Source: Candidatus Merdinaster equi
GTDB taxonomy: Bacteria > Bacillota > Clostridia > Lachnospirales > Lachnospiraceae
Direction: 5' to 3'
Assembly (NCBI GenBank): GCA_018064935.1
Contig: JAGHUF010000088.1
Coordinates: 1-32,890, forward strand
Length of the DNA: 32,890 nucleotides
Within the stretch, counting starts at the first letter, position 1. Every line of letters starts with the position of its first letter. Below the pieces are notes generated by a model. The model was not told where the DNA came from and made no database searches. It worked only from the letters and a program-made list of their open reading frames with translations. Made by a program: the position numbers and the translations under genes. Shown piece after piece: positions 8,637 to 16,247 of this stretch.

Positions 8637-9824
8637 TTATTTAATATCAAGATCGTCCCAGAAGCTCTTTGGAACAATTGCAATGTAGGTCTTACCAACA
8701 TTCATGGTAAGCTTCTCGCCTGTCTCAGCGTTTGTAAATTCAGTCAGACCATTCTGACCAACCTTAACCCAGTTGATTGATATGCCATGGCCATCAGTGA
8801 TGTAGTAACCACTTCCCCAGTTATTCTCGATATCGTATACCATGTATCCGTTCTCGTCATACTGTGTAAGTCCCGCTCTGTATATGATGACATTCTTGAA
8901 AGTTGTAACCTTGTTATCATCTGCAGCATCTACATGAGGCTTGCCGTATTCTGAGTAATCGTAGGTTCCTGTCTCTGCATTGTAGTCAAGCTTAGATGAG
9001 TTGTGAGGGAAAGGAAGAGCAATTTTCTCTGCGGTAATGCTTCCTGACTCTCCTGACAAATCAAGCTCTTTAGATGAGAAGTTGAAGTGCTCACCCTGAT
9101 AAAAATCATTATAAGTGGTTGTATACTTTGCCTTCTCTATTCTGGTTTTTAATCCATCATAGCTCTTTCCGGTTTTAGGATTCTTATATGTATCATAAGT
9201 TACATATTCTGTATAAGTAGAAGGCTTGCCATTTGAGAATCTTGCAAAACCACCGCTGATATTGTTTGAATATGGCTGTGTTCTATAAACATCAATGTAG
9301 AAAGGACCACCGTCATGAAGAAGAATTGCATTATACTCACCAGCGAGCATGAAGTTGGTTGGACGAGCTGATCTGATTGAACCAAGCTGTTCTGTTCCTA
9401 CCCAGTCCTTCTTAATACACATAAGTCTTGTAATATAATTATTGAGTGTAGAGTTAACCATCTCATAAACGATATCACAGTCATTGATTCCATAATGATC
9501 AAGTGCAGTTTTTTCATTGTCTACCATTGCTGCAATTGGTCTCTGATCCTTGAGGTCAACGCTTATCCACTCACCAGTAAGCTCGCTTCTGTACATACCT
9601 TCAGGCGCAACCTCTTCTTCAGGTTCAGGAGTAATCTCCTCAGGTGCCTCAGTAACCTCTGGATTATAATCGGGAGTCTCGAATGGATCCTTATCATCAA
9701 TCACAATTGTACTCTGCTCACCCTGATTTGTGTTCGCATCTGCTGCGTTGTCACCTCCACATGCAGTCAGTGTAAACATTGCTGCCATTGTAAGTGCCAC
9801 AAGTGGCATCCATCTTCTCTTCAT
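8637..9824 (-). CDS. DUF3048 (YerB-like) lipoprotein
   Basis: Lipid-anchored surface protein of unknown function, related to Bacillus YerB. A signal peptide ends in the lipobox LTAC (Cys22). A low-complexity Glu/Pro-rich linker spans about 48-75 (VTEAPEEITPEPEEE). The DUF3048 N-terminal domain follows, with RPIAAMVDNEKTALDHYGIN, DIVYEMVN and GSIRSARPTNFMLAGEYNAI, and the C-terminal DUF3048_C domain has KNVIIYRAGLTQYDENGYM and GSGYYITDGHGISINWVK. Length 395 aa is normal for the family once the linker is counted. The ATG at 9824 follows a good AAAGGAG. The gene lies between the Nudix and chemotaxis genes with no obvious functional link. Domain assignment is by recognition of family motifs. Confidence 0.87.
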   Translation of the reverse strand: MKRRWMPLVALTMAAMFTLTACGGDNAADANTNQGEQSTIVIDDKDPFETPDYNPEVTEAPEEITPEPEEEVAPEGMYRSELTGEWISVDLKDQRPIAAMVDNEKTALDHYGINDCDIVYEMVNSTLNNYITRLMCIKKDWVGTEQLGSIRSARPTNFMLAGEYNAILLHDGGPFYIDVYRTQPYSNNISGGFARFSNGKPSTYTEYVTYDTYKNPKTGKSYDGLKTRIEKAKYTTTYNDFYQGEHFNFSSKELDLSGESGSITAEKIALPFPHNSSKLDYNAETGTYDYSEYGKPHVDAADDNKVTTFKNVIIYRAGLTQYDENGYMVYDIENNWGSGYYITDGHGISINWVKVGQNGLTEFTNAETGEKLTMNVGKTYIAIVPKSFWDDLDIK

Positions 9825-9933
9825 ATCATTCTCCTTTTTTCATCTATAATTCTTCAAATAATGTTATGTGTATTTCAAAAAAATCTACTAAACATCTCAA
9901 AATGTCCGCGATTCGAATCCATAATCCTATCAG

Positions 9934-10611
9934 TTACGACTTCCACAAACCCGAACAAAAATAGCTTAACACCACCCAGGTATATATGGAATAGAAATTG
10001 CCATTGTTATCTCTTCCTGACCGAAGCAGTTTCTGCGCTTCCTTCTCATCTATCAGCTGATATCCATTGAAGCATTCAGTGCCAACTGCTCCATTCTGTG
10101 AAATAACTGACAGGTCATCAAGCTCCACAACCGCACACACAATAGCATTACTCTCGTCTGTCATTCCCGGCGAGCTAAATAGCAATGGATTCATGACAAA
10201 TACTTTATCTGTATCTTTTATAGTAATTCCTGTTTCCTCAAGCACTTCACGCTTAGCTGCAGTAATCAAAGGTTCATCCGCCACCGCATCTTCTGGATCC
10301 AGTAAACCGGCAGGTGGACTAAGCAGGAATCTTCCAGCAGGATATCTGTACTCATAATTAAGTAGCAGTCTGCAATCGCTTTTAGGTGCATTGCTTTCAT
10401 CCTTCGATTTTACAATAAGCGCGATTGTAACAGCATCAGGAAGCATATCTCGAAACTCTTCATCACTCTTTATAGCAACAAGGTTGTCCAAGTCTCTCCT
10501 CGTTGCGTCAAGATAATGTGCATCCTTCTTATACTGCAGGTCATATACCTTGACATAGCGGCTCTCGAATTTTGCTTCAACGCATTCCTTTTGGATGATA
10601 GGTTTATCCAT
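9934..10611 (-). CDS. Nudix hydrolase, ADP-ribose pyrophosphatase-like
   Basis: Likely hydrolyses a nucleoside-diphosphate derivative such as ADP-ribose (family-level inference). The Nudix box begins at AGLLDPED (about 101) and contains E113, REVLEETGI (R121, E122, E125, E126, G128), the metal-binding core. Between the box Gly and first Glu there are about ten residues rather than the usual five, an insertion of DPEDA type. The N-terminal half (VKVYDLQYKKDAHYLDATRRDLDNLVAI) is the domain-swapped beta region seen in NudF-like enzymes, and SPPAGLLD corresponds to their PAG motif. It lies downstream of the ABC exporter and has its own promoter in the 137-base gap. Start ATG 10611 has only weak AAAGAG upstream. 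Confidence 0.88.
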   Translation of the reverse strand: MDKPIIQKECVEAKFESRYVKVYDLQYKKDAHYLDATRRDLDNLVAIKSDEEFRDMLPDAVTIALIVKSKDESNAPKSDCRLLLNYEYRYPAGRFLLSPPAGLLDPEDAVADEPLITAAKREVLEETGITIKDTDKVFVMNPLLFSSPGMTDESNAIVCAVVELDDLSVISQNGAVGTECFNGYQLIDEKEAQKLLRSGRDNNGNFYSIYTWVVLSYFCSGLWKS

Positions 10612-10661
10612 ATATTGTGGCTCTTTTCATCAATAGAATTACATATTTCTAGTCCTTGTAT

Positions 10662-10691
10662 ATTATAATCCATTCCATTTGTATTTAGCAA
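10662..10691 (-). promoter_or_regulatory. Candidate sigma-A promoter for the Nudix gene
   Basis: TTGCTA (10691-10686), an 18-base spacer and a perfect TATAAT (10667-10662) on the minus strand. Predicted start is near 10655, giving a leader of about 44 nt. Confidence 0.5.
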
Positions 10692-10748
10692 GGCTACAGT
10701 GTATGTCGAAACCCATATTAATCCTCATTTCTGAAAGGCTTTTTCACA

Positions 10749-12524
10749 CTACATTGCCTGGGAAGCGTACAAATTATAGTAGGCCCCTCTTTTTTGCATT
10801 AGCTCGCCATGAGTTCCGCTCTCCAGAATTCCCCCTTCATCAATTACGAGAATTCTGTCGGCATTACGAATTGTTGACAGTCTGTGCGCCACAACAAATG
10901 AGGTCTTTTTTGAGAGCAGTTTTTCAATGCCCTGTTGTACCAATATCTCGGTAGCAGTATCTATATTGGCTGTAGCCTCATCGAGAATCAGAATTGAAGG
11001 ATCCCTCACAAGTGTTCTGGCAAATGCAATCAATTGTCTCTGTCCTATTGAAAGGTTTCCTCCTCGCTCTCCAAGCATAGTTTCATATCCCTTTTCAAGC
11101 TTCATAATAAATTCATGTGCATGAACAGATTTCGCAGCAGCAATAATCTCCTCATCAGTTGCATCTAGTCTTCCATAGCGGATATTATCCATAACACTTC
11201 CTGAGAACAGATAATTATCCTGCGTCATTATACCCATCTGTGTTCGAAGGCTTTGGACAGTTACATCACTTATGTCCAGACCGTCAATTCGTATCGATCC
11301 GCCGGCGGTATTATAGAACCTGCTTATGAGATTAACGATAGTTGTTTTGCCTGCACCTGTGGGTCCAACAAGGGCGATAGTTTCACCCGGCTTTACCTCA
11401 AAGGATACATCCTTCAGGATAAGTTTATCCGGCTCATCCGGATACGCAAAATCTACATGTTCAAAAGAAACCGCACCATTTATCTGAGGCATCTGCTGTG
11501 CATTATCCTTATCGCGCACCAGTGGTTCCATATCCATTATTTCGAATATACGCTCAGCGCAGGACAGATTGGTCACCAGCTTATTATAATAATTCGCAAG
11601 GTTTCTTATAGGTCCAAAAAGCATACCAATATACATTGTAAACGCAGCAATTGTTCCAAGAGACTCAACTCCAAAATGTAGAACATTTACAGATACCAGG
11701 TACATGAGAAACATTCCGACACCATATGATATTTCGACTGTTGGAGAAAACAGATCCGATACCTGCACCGCCTTTTTGAATGTATAAATATGATCATCCA
11801 CTATCGCATCAAATTCCGCCTTTGCTTCCTCCTGAGCAGAGAAACTCTGAACAATTCCCATTCCTGCAACATTTTCATGAACAAATGCTGTCATGTTAGA
11901 ATCTTTTTTTCGCATTATCTGCCAACGCTTATGTGCTACTATTTCGCACAGAAACACACCAAGCATGATGATTGGAATCGTTGCAATTGCAGTCAGTGTA
12001 AGCATAGGGCTGACAATGAGCATAAGCACAATTACTATCAGAATGGTTAATGCCTCAGGAATGAGCTGAACAATTGTGCTCGTCAAAACATCCTTAAGCG
12101 CGTTTACATCTCCCGTGACTCTTGCCAGAATCTTACCTGCCGGTCTTCCGTCAAAGAAATCAAGCCCCAGTTTTTCAATATGTATATATAGCTTTCTTCT
12201 GATGCTTAAGACAACATCATTTGACACAGTAGCCATAATGCGTCTCCAGATTATGTTCAGGGCCATATTTATTGCAGCAAGCGCCACAACAACACCGACC
12301 ATGACAATCAGCCCGGTCATATTCTCCTGAACAACCTCAACATCTATAATCCGCTGTACCAGAAGTGGGTATATCATTCCTATCACTACTGATACAAAAA
12401 GTAAGCTCACGACAATCGCAGTTTCTTTCTTGTACGAGATCAGGAATTTGAACATTCTTTTTAGTGTTGCACTGTTAATACTTTCTTTCAGATCCTCATC
12501 ATCTTTTGTAGAATTTATTGCCAT
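10749..12524 (-). CDS. ABC exporter subunit B (canonical Walker B, degenerate signature)
   Basis: Half-transporter with an N-terminal six-helix ABC exporter domain (about 30-330) and a C-terminal ATPase. Walker A is GPTGAGKT (387-394), Q-loop MTQDN, Walker B ILILDE with catalytic Glu516, and the switch His547 in AHRLS. The signature is LSIGQ (491-495) instead of LSGGQ. The partner encoded just upstream has the complementary defect, so together they should form a heterodimer of the TM287/288, BmrCD or LmrCD kind with one working and one degenerate ATP site. Such pumps export drugs or lipids; the substrate is unknown. The ATGGCAATAA at its start overlaps the partner's stop by 10 bases, indicating translational coupling. 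Length 591 aa is typical. Confidence 0.93.
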   Translation of the reverse strand: MAINSTKDDEDLKESINSATLKRMFKFLISYKKETAIVVSLLFVSVVIGMIYPLLVQRIIDVEVVQENMTGLIVMVGVVVALAAINMALNIIWRRIMATVSNDVVLSIRRKLYIHIEKLGLDFFDGRPAGKILARVTGDVNALKDVLTSTIVQLIPEALTILIVIVLMLIVSPMLTLTAIATIPIIMLGVFLCEIVAHKRWQIMRKKDSNMTAFVHENVAGMGIVQSFSAQEEAKAEFDAIVDDHIYTFKKAVQVSDLFSPTVEISYGVGMFLMYLVSVNVLHFGVESLGTIAAFTMYIGMLFGPIRNLANYYNKLVTNLSCAERIFEIMDMEPLVRDKDNAQQMPQINGAVSFEHVDFAYPDEPDKLILKDVSFEVKPGETIALVGPTGAGKTTIVNLISRFYNTAGGSIRIDGLDISDVTVQSLRTQMGIMTQDNYLFSGSVMDNIRYGRLDATDEEIIAAAKSVHAHEFIMKLEKGYETMLGERGGNLSIGQRQLIAFARTLVRDPSILILDEATANIDTATEILVQQGIEKLLSKKTSFVVAHRLSTIRNADRILVIDEGGILESGTHGELMQKRGAYYNLYASQAM

Positions 12525-14266
12525 GACTCACCGCCTCCTTCCATTACTTTTAGTGCCTCTTTGTAGTTACCATACTGAGCTTCATAGGTCGAGTAATATA
12601 ATCCCTTCTTCGCCAGAAGTTCCTCATGTGTACCCCTCTCAGCAATCTGACCATCCGATAAAACAATAATCTCATCCGCATCTTTTACTGACGATATTCT
12701 GTGACCGATGATGATCTTACTCATATCCTTCTTCGCTGCTATTTCCTTCTGAATATCAGCTTCTGTCTCCATGTCGAGTGCGGACGTCGAATCATCCATT
12801 ATAAGCAGCCCAGCCTCTTTGGAAAGCGCTCTTGCAATCGACAGCCTCTGCTTTTGTCCCCCTGACAGACCTATTCCTCTCTCACCAATTACCGCGTCGT
12901 ATCCACCTGTAATCTTTTTGACGAATTCACTCGCATGTGCCTTATCAAGCGCATAGTTCACTGCGCTATCGCTCAGCGTCTGCTTTCTTCCAAGCTTAAC
13001 GTTCTCTTTTATCGTATCTGAGAAAAGAAAAATATCCTGCGTAACAACCGACGAGTAATCACGAACCGACTTCAGTGTAAGATCACGAATATCAATCCCA
13101 CCGATGAGTATTGCACCCTCAGAGACATCGTGGAATCGTTCTATCAAGTTGACTATCATGCTTTTGCCAGTTCCTGTAGATCCCATTATTCCGAGTGTTT
13201 TACCATTCTCAATCTCAAACGAAACATCCTTAAGTATCTGCGTATCTTCAAGTGTGAAACTCACATTCCTGAATTCCAGAGTGCAGCGCATATCTTCAAG
13301 ATTAACTGCATCAGCCTTCTCTTCGATATCTGACTTTTCAGCAAATATTTTCATAATTTTTCTATGAGATGCAATTGCACTTGATAGGGTATTCAGCAGC
13401 CATCCCATATTCTCTATTGGCCATACTATATTGCTTGCATACTGCATGAAAGCCACAAGAAGTCCATAGCTGATTCCGTGATTAATCGCCATGATTCCTC
13501 CTACAAGTAGTACACATGCCTGCATTATTTTAGGTATGAAATTGATCACAGGCTCTGCCACTGCCATATATCTGGCCTGCCTGATATTCAGCTCGTTATA
13601 TAATTCATTTCTCTTATCAAACTTCTCGATTTCGAAGTTTTCAGCGCAGAACGCCTTAACTGTTCTCACACCTGAAATATTCTCTTCAATGACTCTGGTG
13701 AGTGCCGCATTTTCCTCACTGATTTCTCCATATACGACATCAAGCTTTTTCTCAAGCTTCATAACCATTACTCCCAGAACCGGAAGAAATGCAATTGGAA
13801 CAAGAGCAAGTCTGAAATCAAGCAGCAGCATACATACAATAACACCGACCAGATAGCAGCTTGCTTCTATAATCAGCATTCCTGCAAATCCTGTGATATC
13901 CCATATTTTGCTGGCATCGTCTTTGACCCTCGCCATAAGTTCGCCCGTATTATTTCTCTTAAAAAACGACCTGGACATCTTGTAAAAATGTCCCATCAGA
14001 TCTCTCCTGACATTGTCCGCAACATGGCATCCACCCATGTCATACAGAAACTCTTTCAGATACTGGAAAAGCATTCTGCCTACTCCTGCTGCCAGGATGC
14101 ACAGAAGATTAGGCCATAGTTTATCGTACTCACCACCGACAATGACCTCATCCACAATATTCATCGTTATTATCGGGAACCATATATCAAGCGCTGTGCT
14201 CGCAAGAAGTCCCACCGAACCAAGCAGATATCTCCACCAGGTTCTCATTACATATCTTCTAATCAT
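12515..14266 (-). CDS. ABC exporter subunit A (degenerate Walker B, canonical signature)
   Basis: Half-transporter, 583 aa, with six predicted membrane helices in residues 10-300 and a C-terminal ATPase. Walker A is GSTGTGKS (362-369), signature LSGGQ (467-471) is intact, but Walker B LLIMDDSTSALD has Asp492 where the catalytic Glu belongs. This is the TM287-like half of an asymmetric heterodimer with the following gene. An in-frame GTG upstream (14335) would add 23 residues running through the preceding terminator hairpin; I chose ATG 14266 because GGAGG lies four bases before it and the protein then starts like its family. No promoter is visible between the hairpin at 14283-14314 and the gene, so expression may depend on read-through of that hairpin. 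Confidence 0.93.
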   Translation of the reverse strand: MIRRYVMRTWWRYLLGSVGLLASTALDIWFPIITMNIVDEVIVGGEYDKLWPNLLCILAAGVGRMLFQYLKEFLYDMGGCHVADNVRRDLMGHFYKMSRSFFKRNNTGELMARVKDDASKIWDITGFAGMLIIEASCYLVGVIVCMLLLDFRLALVPIAFLPVLGVMVMKLEKKLDVVYGEISEENAALTRVIEENISGVRTVKAFCAENFEIEKFDKRNELYNELNIRQARYMAVAEPVINFIPKIMQACVLLVGGIMAINHGISYGLLVAFMQYASNIVWPIENMGWLLNTLSSAIASHRKIMKIFAEKSDIEEKADAVNLEDMRCTLEFRNVSFTLEDTQILKDVSFEIENGKTLGIMGSTGTGKSMIVNLIERFHDVSEGAILIGGIDIRDLTLKSVRDYSSVVTQDIFLFSDTIKENVKLGRKQTLSDSAVNYALDKAHASEFVKKITGGYDAVIGERGIGLSGGQKQRLSIARALSKEAGLLIMDDSTSALDMETEADIQKEIAAKKDMSKIIIGHRISSVKDADEIIVLSDGQIAERGTHEELLAKKGLYYSTYEAQYGNYKEALKVMEGGGESWQ

Positions 14267-14282
14267 TTTTCCTCCAATCGAT

Positions 14283-14314
14283 AAAAAAAGCTCCCACATG
14301 ATGTGAGAGCTTTT
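14283..14314 (-). terminator. Terminator after the cyclophilin gene / possible attenuator of the ABC operon
   Basis: Stem of 13 pairs (14286-14298 with 14302-14314) closed by a 3-base loop. The single non-Watson-Crick position is a G-T wobble on the minus strand but a mismatch on the plus strand, so it is built for minus-strand RNA. Seven T residues follow. It ends 17 bases before the ABC exporter start codon. Confidence 0.8.
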
Positions 14315-14377
14315 TGTCTTTTCTGTAAAAACCAACTATTTAATCAGTTTCCAGCCGTCCAATTATTCCATGCTATA

Positions 14378-14899
14378 TTAGCACTTCTCCGGTTCTGGAT
14401 AGTCAACACCGAAGGTATCTACTGTAACCTTCTTCATAACCTGATCGCTCATAGGTCTGTCAGAGTAATCTGTAGGTGTTTCTGCAATTGCATTTACTAC
14501 ATCCATTCCTTCAATCACTTTACCAAATGCAGCATAAGAACCATCAAGATGAGGTGATGTCTTATGCATGATAAAGAACTGTGAACCAGCAGAGTTTGGC
14601 ATCATTGAACGAGCCATGGACAAAACGCCCTCTGTATGTTTTAATTCATTTTCAAATCCATTCTGAGTGAACTCACCCTTTATGCCATAACCAGGACCAC
14701 CCATACCTGTTCCGGTAGGATCACCGCCCTGTAACATAAAACCGCGGATAACTCTATGGAATATAAGTCCGTCATAGTATCCCTTCTGAATCAGACTAAT
14801 AAAATTATTTACTGTATTTGGAGCTACATTGGGATACAGCTCAGCCTTCATTACGCTTCCGTCTTCCATTTCGATTGTAACAATTGGATTCTGTGCCAT
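14378..14899 (-). CDS. Cyclophilin-type peptidyl-prolyl cis-trans isomerase
   Basis: Catalyses proline cis-trans isomerisation; a protein-folding helper, cytosolic because no signal peptide is present. Cyclophilin motifs: APNTVNNFISLIQKGYYDG, the catalytic FHRVIRGFMLQGGDPTGTG (about 47-65), MARSMMPNSAGSQFFI (about 95-110) and YAAFGKVIEGMDVV. Length 173 aa from ATG 14899, typical of short bacterial enzymes. An in-frame ATG at 14941 was rejected because AAAGGAG precedes 14899 and the extra residues come from the preceding terminator region. The gene is bracketed by two terminators, so it appears to be a single-gene unit. Confidence 0.94.
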   Translation of the reverse strand: MAQNPIVTIEMEDGSVMKAELYPNVAPNTVNNFISLIQKGYYDGLIFHRVIRGFMLQGGDPTGTGMGGPGYGIKGEFTQNGFENELKHTEGVLSMARSMMPNSAGSQFFIMHKTSPHLDGSYAAFGKVIEGMDVVNAIAETPTDYSDRPMSDQVMKKVTVDTFGVDYPEPEKC

Positions 14900-14912
14900 T
14901 ATTCTATCTCCT

Positions 14913-14941
14913 TTTATATTACTCGAATAAATTCGAAACAA
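14913..14941 (-). promoter_or_regulatory. Candidate promoter of the cyclophilin gene with a palindromic spacer
   Basis: TTGTTT (14941-14936), 17-base spacer, TATAAA (14918-14913). The 14-base palindrome TCGAAT-TT-ATTCGA (14936-14923) fills most of the spacer and could bind a repressor. The -35 overlaps the T-tract of the preceding terminator. A start at the usual distance would fall just downstream of the AGGAG, leaving an ~8-base leader, so this promoter assignment is uncertain. Confidence 0.35.
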
Positions 14942-14974
14942 AAAAGAACCTCACACACTTATGATGAGGCTCCT
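14940..14974 (-). terminator. Terminator at the end of the uvrC-to-HPr gene block
   Basis: An 11-pair stem with two G-T wobbles on the minus strand (14943-14953 with 14964-14974), a 10-base loop and a run of T residues. It lies 13 bases past the stop of the HPr-like gene. Confidence 0.75.
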
Positions 14975-14987
14975 TCTTTCTCTCGTA

Positions 14988-15248
14988 CTAAATCTCCTTG
15001 CCGCTTAAGAAATCTGTGATTTTCTCAAGAGCCTGGTCTTCATCTGCACCATCTGTCTCAACAACAACTGATTCATCCGGTCCTAATGCGAGACTCATCA
15101 TTCCCATTATACTCTTCGCATTTACACGCTTGCCCTCAGTCTCTAAATATACTTTAGACTCAAACTGGCTTGCAAGCTGAACAAGAACCGCAATAGGTCT
15201 TGCCTCAAGTCCATTCGATAACTTTACAACAACATTTCCCTTTTTCAT
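14988..15248 (-). CDS. HPr-family protein lacking the active His (Crh-like)
   Basis: Small cytosolic protein of the PTS HPr fold, 86 aa (HPr is ~88). The active-site motif is GLEARP instead of GLHARP: residue 15 is Glu, so enzyme I cannot phosphorylate it for sugar transport. The regulatory site is intact: Ser46 in NAKSIMGMMSLAL, the target of HPr kinase/phosphorylase. This is the arrangement of Bacillus Crh (Gln15, Ser46), which works as a CcpA co-regulator. The gene is last in the block hprK-glk-murB-rapZ-whiA, and crh sits beside whiA and the rapZ homologue in Bacillus as well. Function in carbon catabolite control is therefore inferred; I assign no symbol because the family may simply be annotated HPr in this group. 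Confidence 0.9.
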   Translation of the reverse strand: MKKGNVVVKLSNGLEARPIAVLVQLASQFESKVYLETEGKRVNAKSIMGMMSLALGPDESVVVETDGADEDQALEKITDFLSGKEI

Positions 15249-15261
15249 ACCGTGGTTACTC

Positions 15262-16194
15262 CTATTCGAAAAGACTACTCCCCCGAATCTCCTCTGCTAT
15301 ATCAGACAGCTTCCGCAGTCTGTGATTCATACCTGATTTTCCTATTGGCGGATTCATTGCTGCCGCAAGTTCCGACAATGTCATTTCAGGGTATGTCAAT
15401 CTAATATCTGCTGCTTCCTGAAGGTTAACTGGCAATGACTGAAGCCCCCGAGTTTGCTCAATCAGTCTGATATCGGCCACCTGCTTGCCAGCAGCGCTGA
15501 CCGTCTTCATTATATTAGCCGCCTCACAGTTAACTCTTCTATTAACAGTATTAGATATATCTTTAAGAATCCTAAGATTCTCCAAATTCATCAGCGAGAC
15601 ATGTGCTTCCATGATATTCAGAAGATCAACTATCGCTGCACCTTCTTTCATGTATACCACATGATATTTGCCTCTTTTTGCTATCTTAGCTTCAAGTTCG
15701 AAATCAGAAATCAAATCTACAATCTGATTAGCCAACTCAACTTCTGAGCAGACAAATTCAAGATGATAACCGCTTTTAGGATTGCTCATCGATCCATTTG
15801 CCAGAAACAGTCCTCTTAATGCTGCCCTTTTACAGCAGGCGCTTTTAAGAAGAAGAGGCGAGATCTTCGTCATTCCAGAAGCAGTATCCTGCCACTTTAC
15901 AGCCTGCAAAATCTCCTGAACGTTCTCATCGAGAACAATTCCTTCTTTTCCCTTTTCATGCGAAAATGGTGCATCAAAACGCACACTAATCATAGTAATT
16001 GTTTTTTTTAGTAAAGTAAAGCATTTTTTAATGAGTAATTCATTTTCGCTTTTTAATAATAGCTTGGTACCACCATTATCTTGCACGAGCTGTGTTGCAG
16101 TCACCATAATTGCTGCCAATTCTGCCAACATACAGTGTCTTGCCGAACCTATATGTTCCGCTAATTCTTCTTTTACCTCTGCAGAAAATGACAT
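15262..16194 (-). CDS. whiA: DNA-binding protein WhiA
   Basis: Conserved Gram-positive DNA-binding protein linked to cell division, chromosome segregation and, in Streptomyces, sporulation. It has an N-terminal region (MSFSAEVKEELAEHI, typical opening) leading to a degenerate LAGLIDADG homing-endonuclease fold (SACCKRAALRGLFLANGSMSNPKSGYHLEF), and a C-terminal helix-turn-helix with MTLSELAAAMNPPIGKSGMNHRLRKL. Length 310 aa is normal. Start ATG 16194 has GGGAG upstream. It follows rapZ by 53 bases and precedes the HPr-like gene by 13 bases. The YvcK-type gene usually found between rapZ and whiA in Bacillus is absent here. Confidence 0.96.
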   Translation of the reverse strand: MSFSAEVKEELAEHIGSARHCMLAELAAIMVTATQLVQDNGGTKLLLKSENELLIKKCFTLLKKTITMISVRFDAPFSHEKGKEGIVLDENVQEILQAVKWQDTASGMTKISPLLLKSACCKRAALRGLFLANGSMSNPKSGYHLEFVCSEVELANQIVDLISDFELEAKIAKRGKYHVVYMKEGAAIVDLLNIMEAHVSLMNLENLRILKDISNTVNRRVNCEAANIMKTVSAAGKQVADIRLIEQTRGLQSLPVNLQEAADIRLTYPEMTLSELAAAMNPPIGKSGMNHRLRKLSDIAEEIRGSSLFE

Positions 16195-16247
16195 TACTTA
16201 GTTCTCCCAGATATGAAATGCTAGCTTTCTTTGAGTAATAATTTACG

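Noticed and set aside
12515-14335. Longer start for the first ABC subunit at 14335
   Set aside because: The extra 23 codons run through the terminator hairpin and no ribosome binding site precedes them.
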